From Pyrus communis (lineage: Eukaryota; Streptophyta; Magnoliopsida; Rosales; Rosaceae), in assembly GCF_963583255.1 (NCBI RefSeq), contig NC_084804.1, positions 22,884,061-22,948,060 of the forward strand: a stretch of 64,000 nt of DNA, given 5' to 3'. The notes beneath the pieces are model-generated. The model did not search any database. It was not told the origin of the DNA and was given only the letters and a program-made list of their open reading frames with translations. Both the position numbers and the translations under genes were made by a program. This document shows, piece after piece, positions 1-11,657 of this stretch. Numbering within the stretch: position 1 is the first letter of the stretch; every line of letters begins with the position of its first letter.

Positions 1-924
1 TTTCTTTTCAAAAGTAATATTATAGATGTGCACCATACCCATAATTAAAGAAATGGATTTTATTATCTTTTATAATTTTAATATTGTTGTTAGATTTGAA
101 CATGGATGTTAAGTTCATAACCCCTCCTAATCTCTACCATGCAGTGTATTTTAAATAAAATGAAAATAAATAAATAAATAAACGAGAGAAAGAGGATTGG
201 GGACAGGAGGGCCACCAAAGTGGAATTTTCATGTTACAACCAATCTATGTTTATTGTTTTGACCAAAAAAAAAAAACGTCGATGTTTATTGAGATTTCTA
301 TGGATGTACAGATATTTTATGACTTACAGTCCTTCACTGTTAATTGTTTGATAATATTTTTCGACTACTTTTTGTCGTTCTGCACACTTATGTTCTTACA
401 TTTTATTTTATTTTTTCGATCTAAAAGTCACAAATAAATAAGAATATGCATAGAAAGAAAAAAAATATGTGTAGTTTTCTTTTTGTTTTTTTTATTCATG
501 TGTTTACTTAAAGGAATTGTTATTAGCATTCTGAAAATCTTATTCTACACTTCAAACTTGCTATATTTGGAAAAAAATATATACTTATAAGCAATATAGA
601 ATAAAAATTTTGAAATACTAATAACACTTCTCTTATTTAATAATTAAAAGTTCCGGAAACAAAACATTAGTAAAAAGTAATAGAATTATAGTTATTTCCT
701 TACCGTTGGCGGAGCTTTCTATGTTCTTGGTAGTGCTAGCTCTTTTCCCACTAAAGGCTTTTGGCTTGGTGGATCACCAAATTTGTTGTTTCTCTTTTTT
801 TTTTTTTGGGGATTCCAAAACACGAAGTTGTTGAAAGGTCCTCAAAGTCACTGGCTATTTGGCGTGTTCAAGTAGGATGAATCCCTACGTATTGGAACTA
901 GGAAAACGTTTCTTACCGACACTT

Positions 925-957
<33 letters not shown>

Positions 958-2431
958 ACATTTGGAATACTAAATTTTTGAATTTAAACACGTTAATCAA
1001 TACTTAGTTAATAATTTAATCATAAAAAACAACATCATTTGGTATACACAGTTCGGTTTAAAATTTTAATCTCTCTAATATTATTTTATTTTACAAACAA
1101 TAGAAATGCTAAGGAGACTATCTCAAAGTAGGACTCTTCATGGACTCATCATGGTCAATTCATAATTTAACGTTAATTCTCGTGCTAACATTATAAAATA
1201 TTGTGCCAAAAACACAAGATGACAAAAAGTCTATGGAGAGACTTTTGAAAGAGTTTCTTTAGCATTTCTCTAAAAACAATAGTGGTAATCTAATACATAT
1301 ATCGAGCAGAAAGTTGAGAAGAAGATTTTAACTACTAGGACAATTTAGCAACACCTTGATATATCGTATTATCATTCTTTTGTAAATGACTTGTAGTTCG
1401 GTTGTAAGGAGTATTCAGCCTTGCAACTGAAGTTGTAACCTCAATTTTCTCCTCGCTGAATATTACTTGTATCCAAAGAAAAAGTCATTTAGACTTTCAA
1501 TATGCAAGACTAATTCCTTTTCCCAAAAAAAAAAAAATGCAAGACTACTTGAACTCATGCATAGCTTATAACTCTAGCGATTAAAAATTTACCATAAACT
1601 CATCAGCATAGTTTAGGTTTCTCATTTGATCTGGTAGTACTTAGAGCATATATAATGAGAGACACAAATAGCATCCAAAAATAATTCGTGTTGGCCGGAA
1701 AGTTTTTGAGATGTAAGACTCATCTTGAACATAAAATGTAAATTAACTTTCTTTTTATATCTTTAGAAGGTGAGCTGGCCATTTAAAGAGATTGAAATCC
1801 CAAATTTGTATTTTCTTCATAACTGATATTTATATCTCTTGAAAATGTAAAATAAAATGCAAATGTAGCTTTTACATCTTAAATAACGTTGGAGATTATC
1901 TTATTTTCGACTTTATTATAAAAGACGTCATGATTCCAAATTTCACGGACCACCAAAAATTAAAATATATCCAAATAATTGTGATTTGCATAAATTGATT
2001 AACCACACTTTTTAAAAATTAAACAAAAGAATAGAGAGCAATTATTATTGATTCTTGACTATACAACATGTGATTGGGTGATGTTTATGGACCCATCAAT
2101 TTCATGAAAGATGGCTAAAAACTTAGAGATAAGGAATCTTGGGAAAATCGATGGGGCCAATTTGGATATTGGCTGAGATTTTGAGTTGGAACAAAATATA
2201 TATATTGGGAGAGAGAAAGAGCAAGAGAGAAGAAGATGCCCTTTTCAAGCACACAAGGACAGACTTTTACAGCCATGACTCTATGAGATTCTCATTTTCT
2301 CTTATATACATAGTCCACAGAATACAAGAATCTATCTCTATCCCCTACATTTTTTTTTTTCACAGCCATGGCTCCGTGAGATTCTCATTTTCTCTTATAT
2401 ATAGTCTCAATAATCTATCTCTATTCTCTAA
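1..2431. other. AT-rich non-coding DNA
   Basis: No supported gene. The stretch is AT-rich with homopolymer runs, including poly(T) near 925-953. Short open frames here are low-complexity and lack any family signature. A diverged tandem duplication sits at its right end and is listed separately. Confidence 0.6.
2266..2430. repeat. Imperfect tandem duplication, two units
   Basis: Two successive units share a core of CAGCCATG, a divergent CT-rich stretch, then GAGATTCTCATTTTCTCTTA and TCTATCTCTAT. The first unit is about 2266-2345 and the second about 2360-2430. The second unit is shorter. No function is evident. Confidence 0.6.
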
Positions 2432-2612
2432 TTTATTTATTTATTTTTAACAAACAATAATATTTACACTAAGAAAAGAAGGATGCGTTTATCCTTACAA
2501 TGGATTAGTAATAACGTAGTTCAAATTCACTTTTGTAAAAATTGAACCTAAAACTTCTTACTTACAAATGAAGATAAATATCATTAAACAATAATACTAA
2601 GTAACAAAAACC
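2432..2612 (-). mobile_element. tRNA-derived SINE, reverse orientation
   Basis: Read on the minus strand, this 180-base stretch matches the neighbouring plus-strand SINE at 2790-2987 over most of its length: an A-box-like start, then TTAGGTTCAA in the B-box position, a shared core around CTACGTTATTACTAATCC and an A-rich tail ending in AAATAAATAAAT near 2432. Size, tail and Pol III box spacing fit a plant tRNA-derived SINE. No clear target-site duplication was found. Confidence 0.55.
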
Positions 2613-2789
2613 GCATAGCATTTTAAGACTTTTCGTTCTGTCGGATCTCTTTTAACGAGCATTAATCTTCTACAAATCAATTAAACTCCATAAAAATTCA
2701 TGGATTTATAAATCCATTAAAGTCTTTCAAATTCTCAATTGAATACACTTCCTTTGATAGAATTCCTTTCTTGTTTTTCTTTTTACCTA

Positions 2790-2987
2790 AAAACAACATT
2801 TCTTACCATTTAGTACTACGGTTTAACGGTATTATTCTTTACTTATAAATGAGAAGTGTTAGGTTTGATTCTTACTAAATACGAATTTGAGCCACATTAT
2901 TGCTAACCTATTGTGAGGCTAAGTCCACCCTCATTCCCCTTAGTATAGATAAGATCGTATGTTAAAAAAAAAAAAAAAAAAAAAAAA
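2790..2987 (+). mobile_element. tRNA-derived SINE with poly(A) tail
   Basis: A short element ending in a 24-base poly(A) tail at 2964-2987. A B-box-like GTTAGGTTTGATTCTTA lies about 2857-2875, downstream of an A-box-like TACTACGGTTTAACGG. The body matches the inverted copy at 2432-2612. The 5' boundary is approximate. SINE identity rests on the tail, the size, the Pol III-like boxes and the presence of a second diverged copy 180 bases away. Confidence 0.6.
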
Positions 2988-3602
2988 CCTTGCTTTTTGT
3001 TTAATTTGAATTGTCATATTAAGTGGTGAATTGCGTTGATGGATACGGTATTTATGGTTTGGATTGTTTTCTTGAATAACTATGTATGTTTTGTTCTACA
3101 ATTTATTTATGGTTATTAACTATGTATGTTTTTAATTAGAGAATAGAGTAGGTGATGATCTATCTACCTATATTTTATATAAAATCCTTATGATTAAAAT
3201 GCTTAATATTTTTAATCTCTACCGACAATTTCATTTTGTTAATTAAATTTGTCAACAAAGACATTCAGCAGTGCATGCCTCTTTCTAGAATCACAACATA
3301 CAGAAATCTTTTCGAACAAAGTGGTGGGTTGTTCTATTGGTTAGAGTCTTTCTTTTCAACCGACCGTGTCTCGTGTTCTCTCTCATCCTCCTAGTAGTGT
3401 AGATAACAACTAAGAATGTGTGAATATCAACTAGGAAAATATTCTATGTGGTAGATAGGTACCAAACAGTTGGATGGTAGAGATGATACCATTTCTTGGA
3501 TTCCAAAAAGTACTAAAGTTTCTTACTATTCAATGAGATGCTTTGCTTTGGCACTCGAAACACAAGTTGGTTGCCTTTCATGCGATGCGGTCAAGCCAAG
3601 CC

Positions 3603-3655
<53 letters not shown>

Positions 3656-6596
3656 TTATTGTAAAGTCTGTATAGAGTAAATTACATGCCTTCCCTTTTG
3701 ATATATTATTTTTCTTGAGTTGATCAAAACATCTGGCTTCAATTCCATGCCATCATTTGCTTTCATTAGAAGCAGGGATTGATAGAATCTTATTCCCCTT
3801 TGACTCATCATCATCAACATTATTAAACTTAAGCACACAAAAGAGGAAAGACAACACAATCAAGAAAATATTTTATGCACCACCCTTAAGCGATGGTAAG
3901 CATCACTACCGTGTTGATTGTTGTTAAATAAGTATAAATTAAAAAAAAAATGAAGAACAGATAAATTCAATCACACTTATTTAACGACAACAACTAATAG
4001 AGTGGTGATGCTCGAGCAATAATCCACCCAACATGAAAACTATTTTTTCACACACCTGCTAGATAATAGAGATTATTCTTGATGAGCGGCCATATATGCA
4101 TCTGCTAGATTCCAGGAAAAATTGTACTAATGAAATTGATGGATGTACATTGTACACATGTGCAATCCAATCAAAGGGTTATTGGCAATGAGACATGAAC
4201 AATCGGGCCCTATTGATAGAAAAACAAATACACTCATCTTATGCCAATTATATGTATTCACTACTATAGAAAACTGTTTTCTCGAGAAAAAGAAATTCGA
4301 CGTGCTCAAATATACACTTAAGGGTTTTCAATTCTATAAAACCCACGAAACCATTTATAAGATCGTTACTAAGTTCCAAAATGGCTTCCGCGGATTTTAG
4401 GGTTTAGGGTATTGCTACACACACATGCATGCATGACACAGCTTCATAGTCATGCATGCATGTGCACTAGAAGAAATTAAGTGATATATAATGACTTTGT
4501 TTGAGCTGTAAACCTCTTAATTTTATAAGATTGTCAAACACTAAAACATGCGCAGTTGCATATAATTATAATAATACAAGTTATATACAACCGCGACATA
4601 TGATAATTTCTCTCTTTTCGAAAATAACAACAATATATGCATTCGTTCAGTAAGATACAGAGAAAAAACCTTGCACTTACAAAGTGTGTCTCAAATTTTC
4701 CGCAAGGTTCGGTGAATAAGCCAATACCCTCTCACTTTCAAGAGACGCATACTTACAAAGCAACTTGGATGAGTCAAATCACACAGAATAAGATAATAAG
4801 ATGTTGAAATATTCCACATCGATCGTATTTATGAGAAAATAAGAATTTAAATATCTTAATCCCACTTCAACTAATATTGAGACATTTTGTGATGAAACCT
4901 TCACACTTGATAGATTGTGCAGGTGGTAATTATCAAGTTAGGAACGATATCAAATTTATCAATGTTGTTGAAAATGGTCTCTTTGATAATTCTACATAAG
5001 GTATCTTATTTGAAATGCTTTCGAAAGAAGACGCACACTCCTTATCAAACCCTAAAATTAAAGCATCTTTCACGTGATGACAATCTCATGCTCGATTCAT
5101 GGCAATTTCTGTGAGGTGAGACCGAGACCCTCCTCATTACGGTATCTTTTGGTTTTCATCTCATTAGTCATTCCCCCCTTCCCATAATTTTTTCTGTTCT
5201 TTTGAGAAAATGGCCAAATGGGTCCCCTCCTCTTTGCATGTCGAGAAGAAGGGACGAAGGAATCTTTTTAAATAATGCAGATTTGCATACTTACAGTTTT
5301 TCACAACTATGTGAGGCTGCTTTTGTCATCTAGGGTTTTGGTGTCTTTGTCTACTTTAAGGAGTTGTTGAATGGCATTATTGTTCTTCTTGTTTGATCCT
5401 TGCAAGGATTCCACTTATTGGGCCCTCTTCACTCGTCCTCTCTCCAACTACATCATTTTTCCCCCTCCCCTTTTTCCCATCGATCCATGTTTCCCATCAA
5501 TGGATCTTACCTTTTAAGAAATCAAGGGACATGAATATTGTACTCGTATGATACGTTTTAGGCGTATTTGAAGAACTAACAAATCAAATTCCGACTTGTT
5601 ATTCTTTGGTATGTGTTTTGTGAACATCATATATCATATGAAGTGCTATGTATCATTGAAGTCACAACTGTTTTTATTGTATTCATTAATTAACCCTAAT
5701 CTCTAAATGATTCCCACAATTTCTAAATTTAACACAAAATGAGCTGTAAATAATTATGATGATTTGTCGGCTTGGCCTCCTCTCTTCTTGCGCATGATGC
5801 AATTGAACCACTTTGTCAAAGCGGTTAATTCATGGTGTTCATGGTCACATTACATGGGTTTGGACCACAAAGAGATACTTTGGAGGCATTATGAAAATTG
5901 TTTTTAAATATTTACCTTGTTTTACGGTTAATGTTAAAAATTATTTTAACTTGATTGCTTCCAAACTCAAATATCTTTTCAAGTGGTGAATTCTTCTTGT
6001 AGATAATTGTTTCATTCTTCAATTCATTGTGTCTTAAGTTCAAATGCTCTTTAATTTTTTTCGTCTAGTTTAGAGTATTGTTTTAAGTATTTATCAGTTT
6101 CATGGCAATTAAAGCACGAATCAAAACTAACCTGGGTTAGCCTAAAGACATGACTAGGAAAAAGATGAATTGCATAGCCTATGCAGTGCGGAAAAAGCTC
6201 TAGCAGCAATGAGTTGTTGCAACATAAGTAGATGACATGATATATAGATGAGTGGACAAACTAGAGGACGGGATAGCTTGAAGAACTTCTACGCACAACT
6301 GCTCCTTGTACAACGAACTGATGGGGAGTTCTTAAGGTTGTGATGTGTAGGAGCATGCGCATGGGCCTCGAGCTTTTATAGGCATCTTGCCCGAAGAATC
6401 ATATTCACTTACGGATTTGAAAAGCCCTAATGTGCCTCGAACTTACTCTTCACATTTTCGCATTTCGTAATTACGCGAATTTATTTAATTTCGTTATTTT
6501 AGAGTTTAGTTAGTTATAAAGTTTGATTTTTCGTCATTAGTCATTAAAATTCATTGACCTTTCGGGGTCAATCTTAGTTTTTCGGGTAGAGCTTGA
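2988..6596. other. Non-coding DNA with a (CT)n microsatellite
   Basis: No gene is supported. It contains a perfect (CT)21 tract at 3605-3646 followed by (AC)n. Around 3325-3420 is a short stretch with possible Pol III-like boxes, too weak to call. At 4397-4411 are two TTTAGGG units, too few for a telomeric remnant. The rest is unassigned AT-rich sequence; 6400-6596 could be part of the neighbouring old LTR. Confidence 0.5.
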
Positions 6597-7586
6597 TGTC
6601 ACGAATGTGTAGGCGAAAACTGTTTGCGAATTGAAAATTATATCGAAGGAGAAATTAACAAGCAAAGTTGGGGCATTTTTGTCTTTTAGCAAATTCTATT
6701 TAGGGAAGGCCCGAGAAAGTTGGGGCCTTTCCCCGTTTGGAAACTGGTCGCGCATATTGACTGTTTACTCGACCTGTAAGGCGACTCAATCCGGTTTACT
6801 AGAGAATTTTTTAACGCCATTTTCAGAGTTCTCCGATGGTTTCGACTGTCGCCACCACCTAGAAACGAACCCTCGTCTCACCACGATCACAAACCACCCC
6901 TTTGTTAGGCATTAAAATTTTGACGATGACGCGTTAAGGGTGCCCTCTTTTTCTGTGGCCCATGACTTTAACGACAAATTCCAACATCCTTCAGCCAGTT
7001 TCGCTTTCTGACGAAGGTACAAATATTGTTGTACTCTTCATGAGCTTTATTTTGTAATATTATGGGTTGAGTTTGCTATTGGTCGAAGTTCAGCATGTCG
7101 TGGCCGCCGGCCGCTGCATGCAGCCACGCTTGACCCTATGACCTGACTTTGTTTTCCTAAGCTAATTTCGATGCCTTGAGCTCAATTTTCATATCTGTTT
7201 AACAAGATTTGACCAATTGAACTTAGTTTCAAAAAGGACCGCCATTGGAATTTTTTAGTAAATGATGACCTGACCATTATATCGTAATGAATTTGTAGTA
7301 TGTTGTTGTGGAAGTAATGTGATGACCTTAGGAACTTACAGATCGGGAATCTGATTTATGGATCTTCCAAATTGGATTAATTAAATTTGTTGACCCTAAC
7401 GGGGACTAATTTGATTGAGGGTTAACTTTTGGTCAAATGTTCTGAATATTGAACTTAGCATTACTAAATATCTGTTAGCCTAGTGGGCCTACCTTGGTCA
7501 GCGTGCCACCTTGGGTAATGTGCACTTCGGTTTACATGTAAGTGGTACCGTACCTTAATTTACATAGATTATAGTGTTATTAGGAG

Positions 7587-8411
7587 CACTGTTCTAAAAA
7601 TTGGCCTAGGCAGCCGCTAGGCGCTGAACAATAAGATACTAACCTGATTTGCTCCTAATCAATCACAAAATCAGAAGTGTATTAGGCGGACGCCTAAACG
7701 GGATTAGGCAGGACTAGGCGGGGCTAGGTGGGAATAGGTGGAGGACGCCGAAATCTGGAATAAAAAAAAAAAAATAAAATAAAATAAAATTAAAAAAAAA
7801 CTTGTTGCAGAGGCTGGGTTCTAAGTTCGGCGTTGCAGGAAGAAGATGATGACGCCTTTTTTTCCTCTTTCACTAACCCACGTTTTTCCAACTTTTTCTC
7901 TATTGTGGTCCCACTATTTTCTCTATTCATTATTTTCTTTTCTTTTTTCAAACCTTATATCTTCTCTCTAACTCTTTTTTCACCTAAACGAATCATCTTC
8001 TACTGCTTTATTTTTTAATTGTTTTTTACGTAATATTTTTTTTTTGAGCACATCGATATTTTTACATGAAGGGGAGGGGGAGTTCAGCTAAGCCACACAA
8101 TGGGCAGCCTAATTTGGTATCAAATTCGCCATCTACAAGATTCGAACCTAAGACCACTCACTTCCAAGTGAATCTTCTTTTTTTAGACCACACCATATAA
8201 TTATATATTTAAAACTCTCACCATACACATATATTCTTCTATTTAAAAATAACATATTGGTCTATGTTTATTTATATATTATATAGTAAATTAAATCAAA
8301 TTATATAATATATAATAAATTTACTTAGATTCGCCTAGGCCACCTAGACCTCGCCTAGGCGCTAGGCCCAGTACGTTGCCTGACTAGCGCCTACTATCTT
8401 TTAGAACCTTG
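7587..8411. mobile_element. Non-autonomous hAT-type element
   Basis: The ends are imperfect inverted repeats, CACTGTTCTAAAAATTGG on the left and CAAGGTTCTAAAAGATAG read inwards from the right. Next to them are long GC-rich inverted arms rich in CGCCTAGGC. Flanking 8-base duplications are ATTAGGAG (7579-7586) and ATTAGAAG (8412-8419), one mismatch. An 8-base duplication with CA...TG ends is the hAT superfamily pattern. No transposase is present. Confidence 0.7.
8030..8190 (-). mobile_element. SINE-like insertion inside the hAT element
   Basis: On the minus strand a B-box-like GGTTCGAATCTTG (about 8143-8155) is followed by a non-coding body and an A-rich tail (poly(T) at 8035-8045 on the plus strand). 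Size and tail fit a small tRNA-derived SINE. The boundaries are approximate and no target duplication was identified. Confidence 0.4.
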
Positions 8412-8523
8412 ATTAGAAGTGGTTCTGCCTATTTAAGCCGCATTGGGGGACCACACTATTATCCGTATGCCTAGGGTTTTGCTTGATTAATCCGAATTGA
8501 GGAACCATACGTATTCTAGGGAT

Positions 8524-8720
8524 TCCGTTGAGTTGGTCCAGAATCTAACTTTCGATTCAGTTCCGTTGAATTGGTTTGGAATCCTACATCCTAGATATCA
8601 GTGAGTTTGTCTGAAATCTTATTTTCAATTCGACTCCGATGAGTTTGCACGAAACCCTATATTCTTGGGTTTTATTGAGTTGGTCTGGAATCCTAGTTGT
8701 TAAATGGTTTCGTTGAGTAG
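8524..8720. repeat. Degenerate 37-38 base tandem repeat
   Basis: About five to six diverged units with the pattern TCCGTTGAGTTGGTCTGGAATCCTA follow one another, each with a variable AT-rich spacer. Examples begin near 8524, 8562, 8635 and 8673. The array lies in the right part of the presumed LTR. Confidence 0.5.
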
Positions 8721-10225
8721 TCTAGAGTTTACTGAATCATACTCATCAAGTTCTATTAAGTGGTTCTAAAACTCTTTGTGTTATTGCTAGTTAATACCAT
8801 GAGGAATTTGGAAGTCATTGTACATACAAGATTTTTGGGTGCTTAACAAAAATGGTGAACTACAATTGGCTTAATCCTTTCACAAAGTACGTAGACAATC
8901 TAACTCCAAGGTTAGCTGCAACAATAAAATAATGTGGTAAGATACTACGCTGTTGAATTAATTGTTGGTTTTCAGTACTTCTCTTTAAGAGATACTGGCT
9001 TTGTTTTAGTTGTTTTCTGTATGTTTGTTACTAAAGTACTAATTCTATCTAGATTGTATATGGTTGTTCTGATACAGTCTGACATTACGTGTTAATCTTA
9101 GATGTATTTCGAAATTAGGGCATGACACTAAAACTCAACTGAAATTATATTTAATGCATGAACCCTTTTAGACATAAAGAAATATTACCGAATTTCAATT
9201 TTCGTATAACTAAAGGAATAAATTCATACCAAGTTCAAAGCTTGCTGGGGAAAATTTGTTTTTAATCTGCCGCACTTTCTCAAAAAAGAAAAAGAAGAAA
9301 AAAAGTAGTTAACTAAAAGAACTCTAACCCTAGTTTGTATTTGTATTTGACACTAACAACTGCTTGTAATAAAAAAGAAAAAAAATAAAAAAACTCAATT
9401 GAAGAGGATGAGAGTCGAAAGGGGAAAGAGAGGGCGCTTAGGTTTAGAACTAGGGTTTCGCTTAGGGGTTTTCAATCTCGTGTCATTGGCCTCCCCTAGG
9501 CTATCCAGTTGGCTAATTAGTTGGTTCATAAGGCATAGGATAATGATTAAGCGCTATTTGGGGGCAAAGAAAAGAAGGATTTCCTCATCAGGAGAGTTCT
9601 GGGTTTCTAAAAAGTGTGTAGTACAGTGTATTATTGATGGGATTGGGGTTTTTCAGGGTAAATGGTAATCGTTTCTACTTCCTTGGTGGCTATGATTTTT
9701 TGGAGGGTGGTGTATTCACTTTGGCTACGGCCCTATCCTATTGGCATGCGCTTGTTGGGATTGGTCTTGCTTGTCAGGTGATCATATAGTAATAAGAGGG
9801 AGGTGGAGTAATGATGGTCTTGATTTGAAGCGAAAGGGCTGTAGAGGCAATTTTAATATCCTATCTCTTTACTTGGGGAAGATGAATCGATGGAGTGAGC
9901 TCAGCTGGGTTGTGATTTTTTAGGGTAATTATTGTCTTAGTTCTGTCCTTTTGTATCTTAACCCTAATTGTTATGGGATTCTAAATCTTATAGTGAGGGT
10001 CGGATGGCCTAGTTTATAATTAGTATTGCTACTTTCTTGTGCTGGTTAGTATTTTTTCGCAGGTGGTGTTGCTTGCTTTTGTTTGTGTTGGGTGTCGTTT
10101 AATTTTCCCGAGGGTTGGTTTGCTTGTATTTCTTTTGTGCTGCTGTGTCTATTTATACTGTAGGTGTTTTGCTTGTTTTCTGGTGTGTTTCTCCTGTTTT
10201 CTAATCCTTCAGACTTATTCTTCAA

Positions 10226-11612
10226 AATGACTTTTATCTCCTAACTCGAAGCCTCGTCCTCTAGGCATTCTAGGATCCCTCCAGCCCTTTGTTGCCTTCG
10301 TGGGTGAGTAGGTTTGACTCTCCTCAACCTGGTCAACCGCCGGTGGTTGTGGAGGATGCGAGGGGAACTTTTACCCTTGATAGTGATGTTACTAGGGTGT
10401 CGACATCTTTGTTTTTGAATTTGAATGTGGAGCATATGGAGAACAGGGTACTTATAGGGAAGCTTGTGGGGAAACATATTGAAGCTAGGACAATTAAGTG
10501 GAAGTTGGGTCTTACCTGGGGTTTGGGGGTGAAAAATCCTTTTTACCTTAATCACTTTGGTCACCATTGGTATGTTGTGGAATTCATGGAGCAAGAGGAG
10601 ATGGAGTATGTATTGGATAATAGACCCTGGTCAGGGGTCAGATTTTTCATCTAGAAAAATGGACAACTTTTTTTTTGTGATGTGGAGATCATTTCTAGCT
10701 TAAGAGTTTAGGTTCTATTCCTAGGTTCCTAGTGGAGTACCGTGATGCAGAGATTTTGGAAGTCATTTTGCAACTGGTGGGTACTTTCATCAGAGCTGAT
10801 GAAAACCCTTTGACGAGTTTAAATGGTTTATTTGTGCGACTTCTTATGTAGGTGGATTTGAGGCTACCTCTAAAAAGGGTGATGGTCATTAATGACCAGG
10901 AGGACTGTCTGGTGTTGCTTAGCTATAAGAAGCTTTTTGAAGTGTGTTTTTACTGTGGTTGAAGGAAAGTAGAGGGTCATAAGTGTCTGGCTCTTGAGGA
11001 TAAGGATGGTTGGCTATTGGTTGACCATGTTTTTGAGGATGAACCGTTGGTGATGCCGACGGGAGTTGAAATCTCTTAGGAGATTAGACAAGGTTTACAT
11101 AGGGGAGTTATGCTGGTGTTCCCACAACCACTATTGGGGGAAGAGGCTCTCTCTAAGGATAAAGAAGAGTTGGAGACAAAAGAGCAAGTCAGGGCTCGTG
11201 AGGACAATGCTAGTGATGGGTGGACTACTGTGGCTTCAAGGAAAAGTAGGTATGTGGGCAGAGGTAGAAGTGGGGCTAAGAGGAACGGTCGGTCATATGA
11301 GATGTTCTTAGAGGCAACAAAACCTGGTTGTCCAAAGCTGATTTGGTTTCTAAGTGAAGGCCTGATTGTGCCTTGGTTGAGGGTGAGTTAGTGGGAGGTA
11401 ATCGATTTGGTGAAGCTAGTGCTGTTAAAGGAAAAAAATTTCTTGAGGAAGAGGAAGAATTTATGGAGGCTAAGGAGTAGAACGTGGAGCAAGTGCAGTT
11501 TGGCGTAAGCAGTAAGAGGGTGAGAAACAGTGGTAATGAGGATGGGTCTGGTATGAGGTGGAAGATGTTGATTGATGAAGTGCTTAGTTTGGAACTGCAC
11601 CGGATGGGGTAG
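10226..11612 (+). pseudogene. LINE ORF1 (gag-like, DUF4283 and zinc knuckle)
   Basis: The first open part (10289-10654) reads as a DUF4283-type nucleic-acid-binding region, with segments such as NRVLIGKLVGKHIEARTIK and GHHWYVVEFMEQEEMEYVL followed by NRPW. Further on (about 10930-10990) is a CCHC zinc-knuckle, FEVCFYCG then VEGHKC, with a stop codon between the two halves. This architecture is the usual ORF1 of plant L1 elements and would package the LINE RNA. The tail is hydrophilic and charged. Several in-frame stops and frame changes make it a pseudogene. Confidence 0.75.
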
Positions 11613-11657
11613 ACCTGACTTTGCCCTGCAATTTAAATTTCTATCTAGTTTAGTTAA

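Larger units (their letters stand above)
6597..9127 (+). mobile_element. Probable old solo LTR, gypsy-like
   Basis: The segment opens with TGTCACGAATGTG and closes with TTAGGGCATGACA, giving matched ends TGTCA/TGACA of the kind common on plant gypsy LTRs. No coding sequence or primer-binding site adjoins the right end, so it would be a solo LTR or fragment. It is interrupted by a hAT-type insertion at 7587-8411; without it the length is about 1.7 kb. The flanks (CTTGA and CTAAA) are a poor duplication, so the boundaries are tentative. Confidence 0.35.

Noticed and set aside
3325..3420. SINE or tRNA-like stretch (GGTTAGAGTC...)
   Set aside because: No tail, no clear B-box and no second copy; not enough to support.
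4397..4411. Two TTTAGGG telomere-like units
   Set aside because: Too short for an interstitial telomere; expected by chance or as a promoter telo-box.
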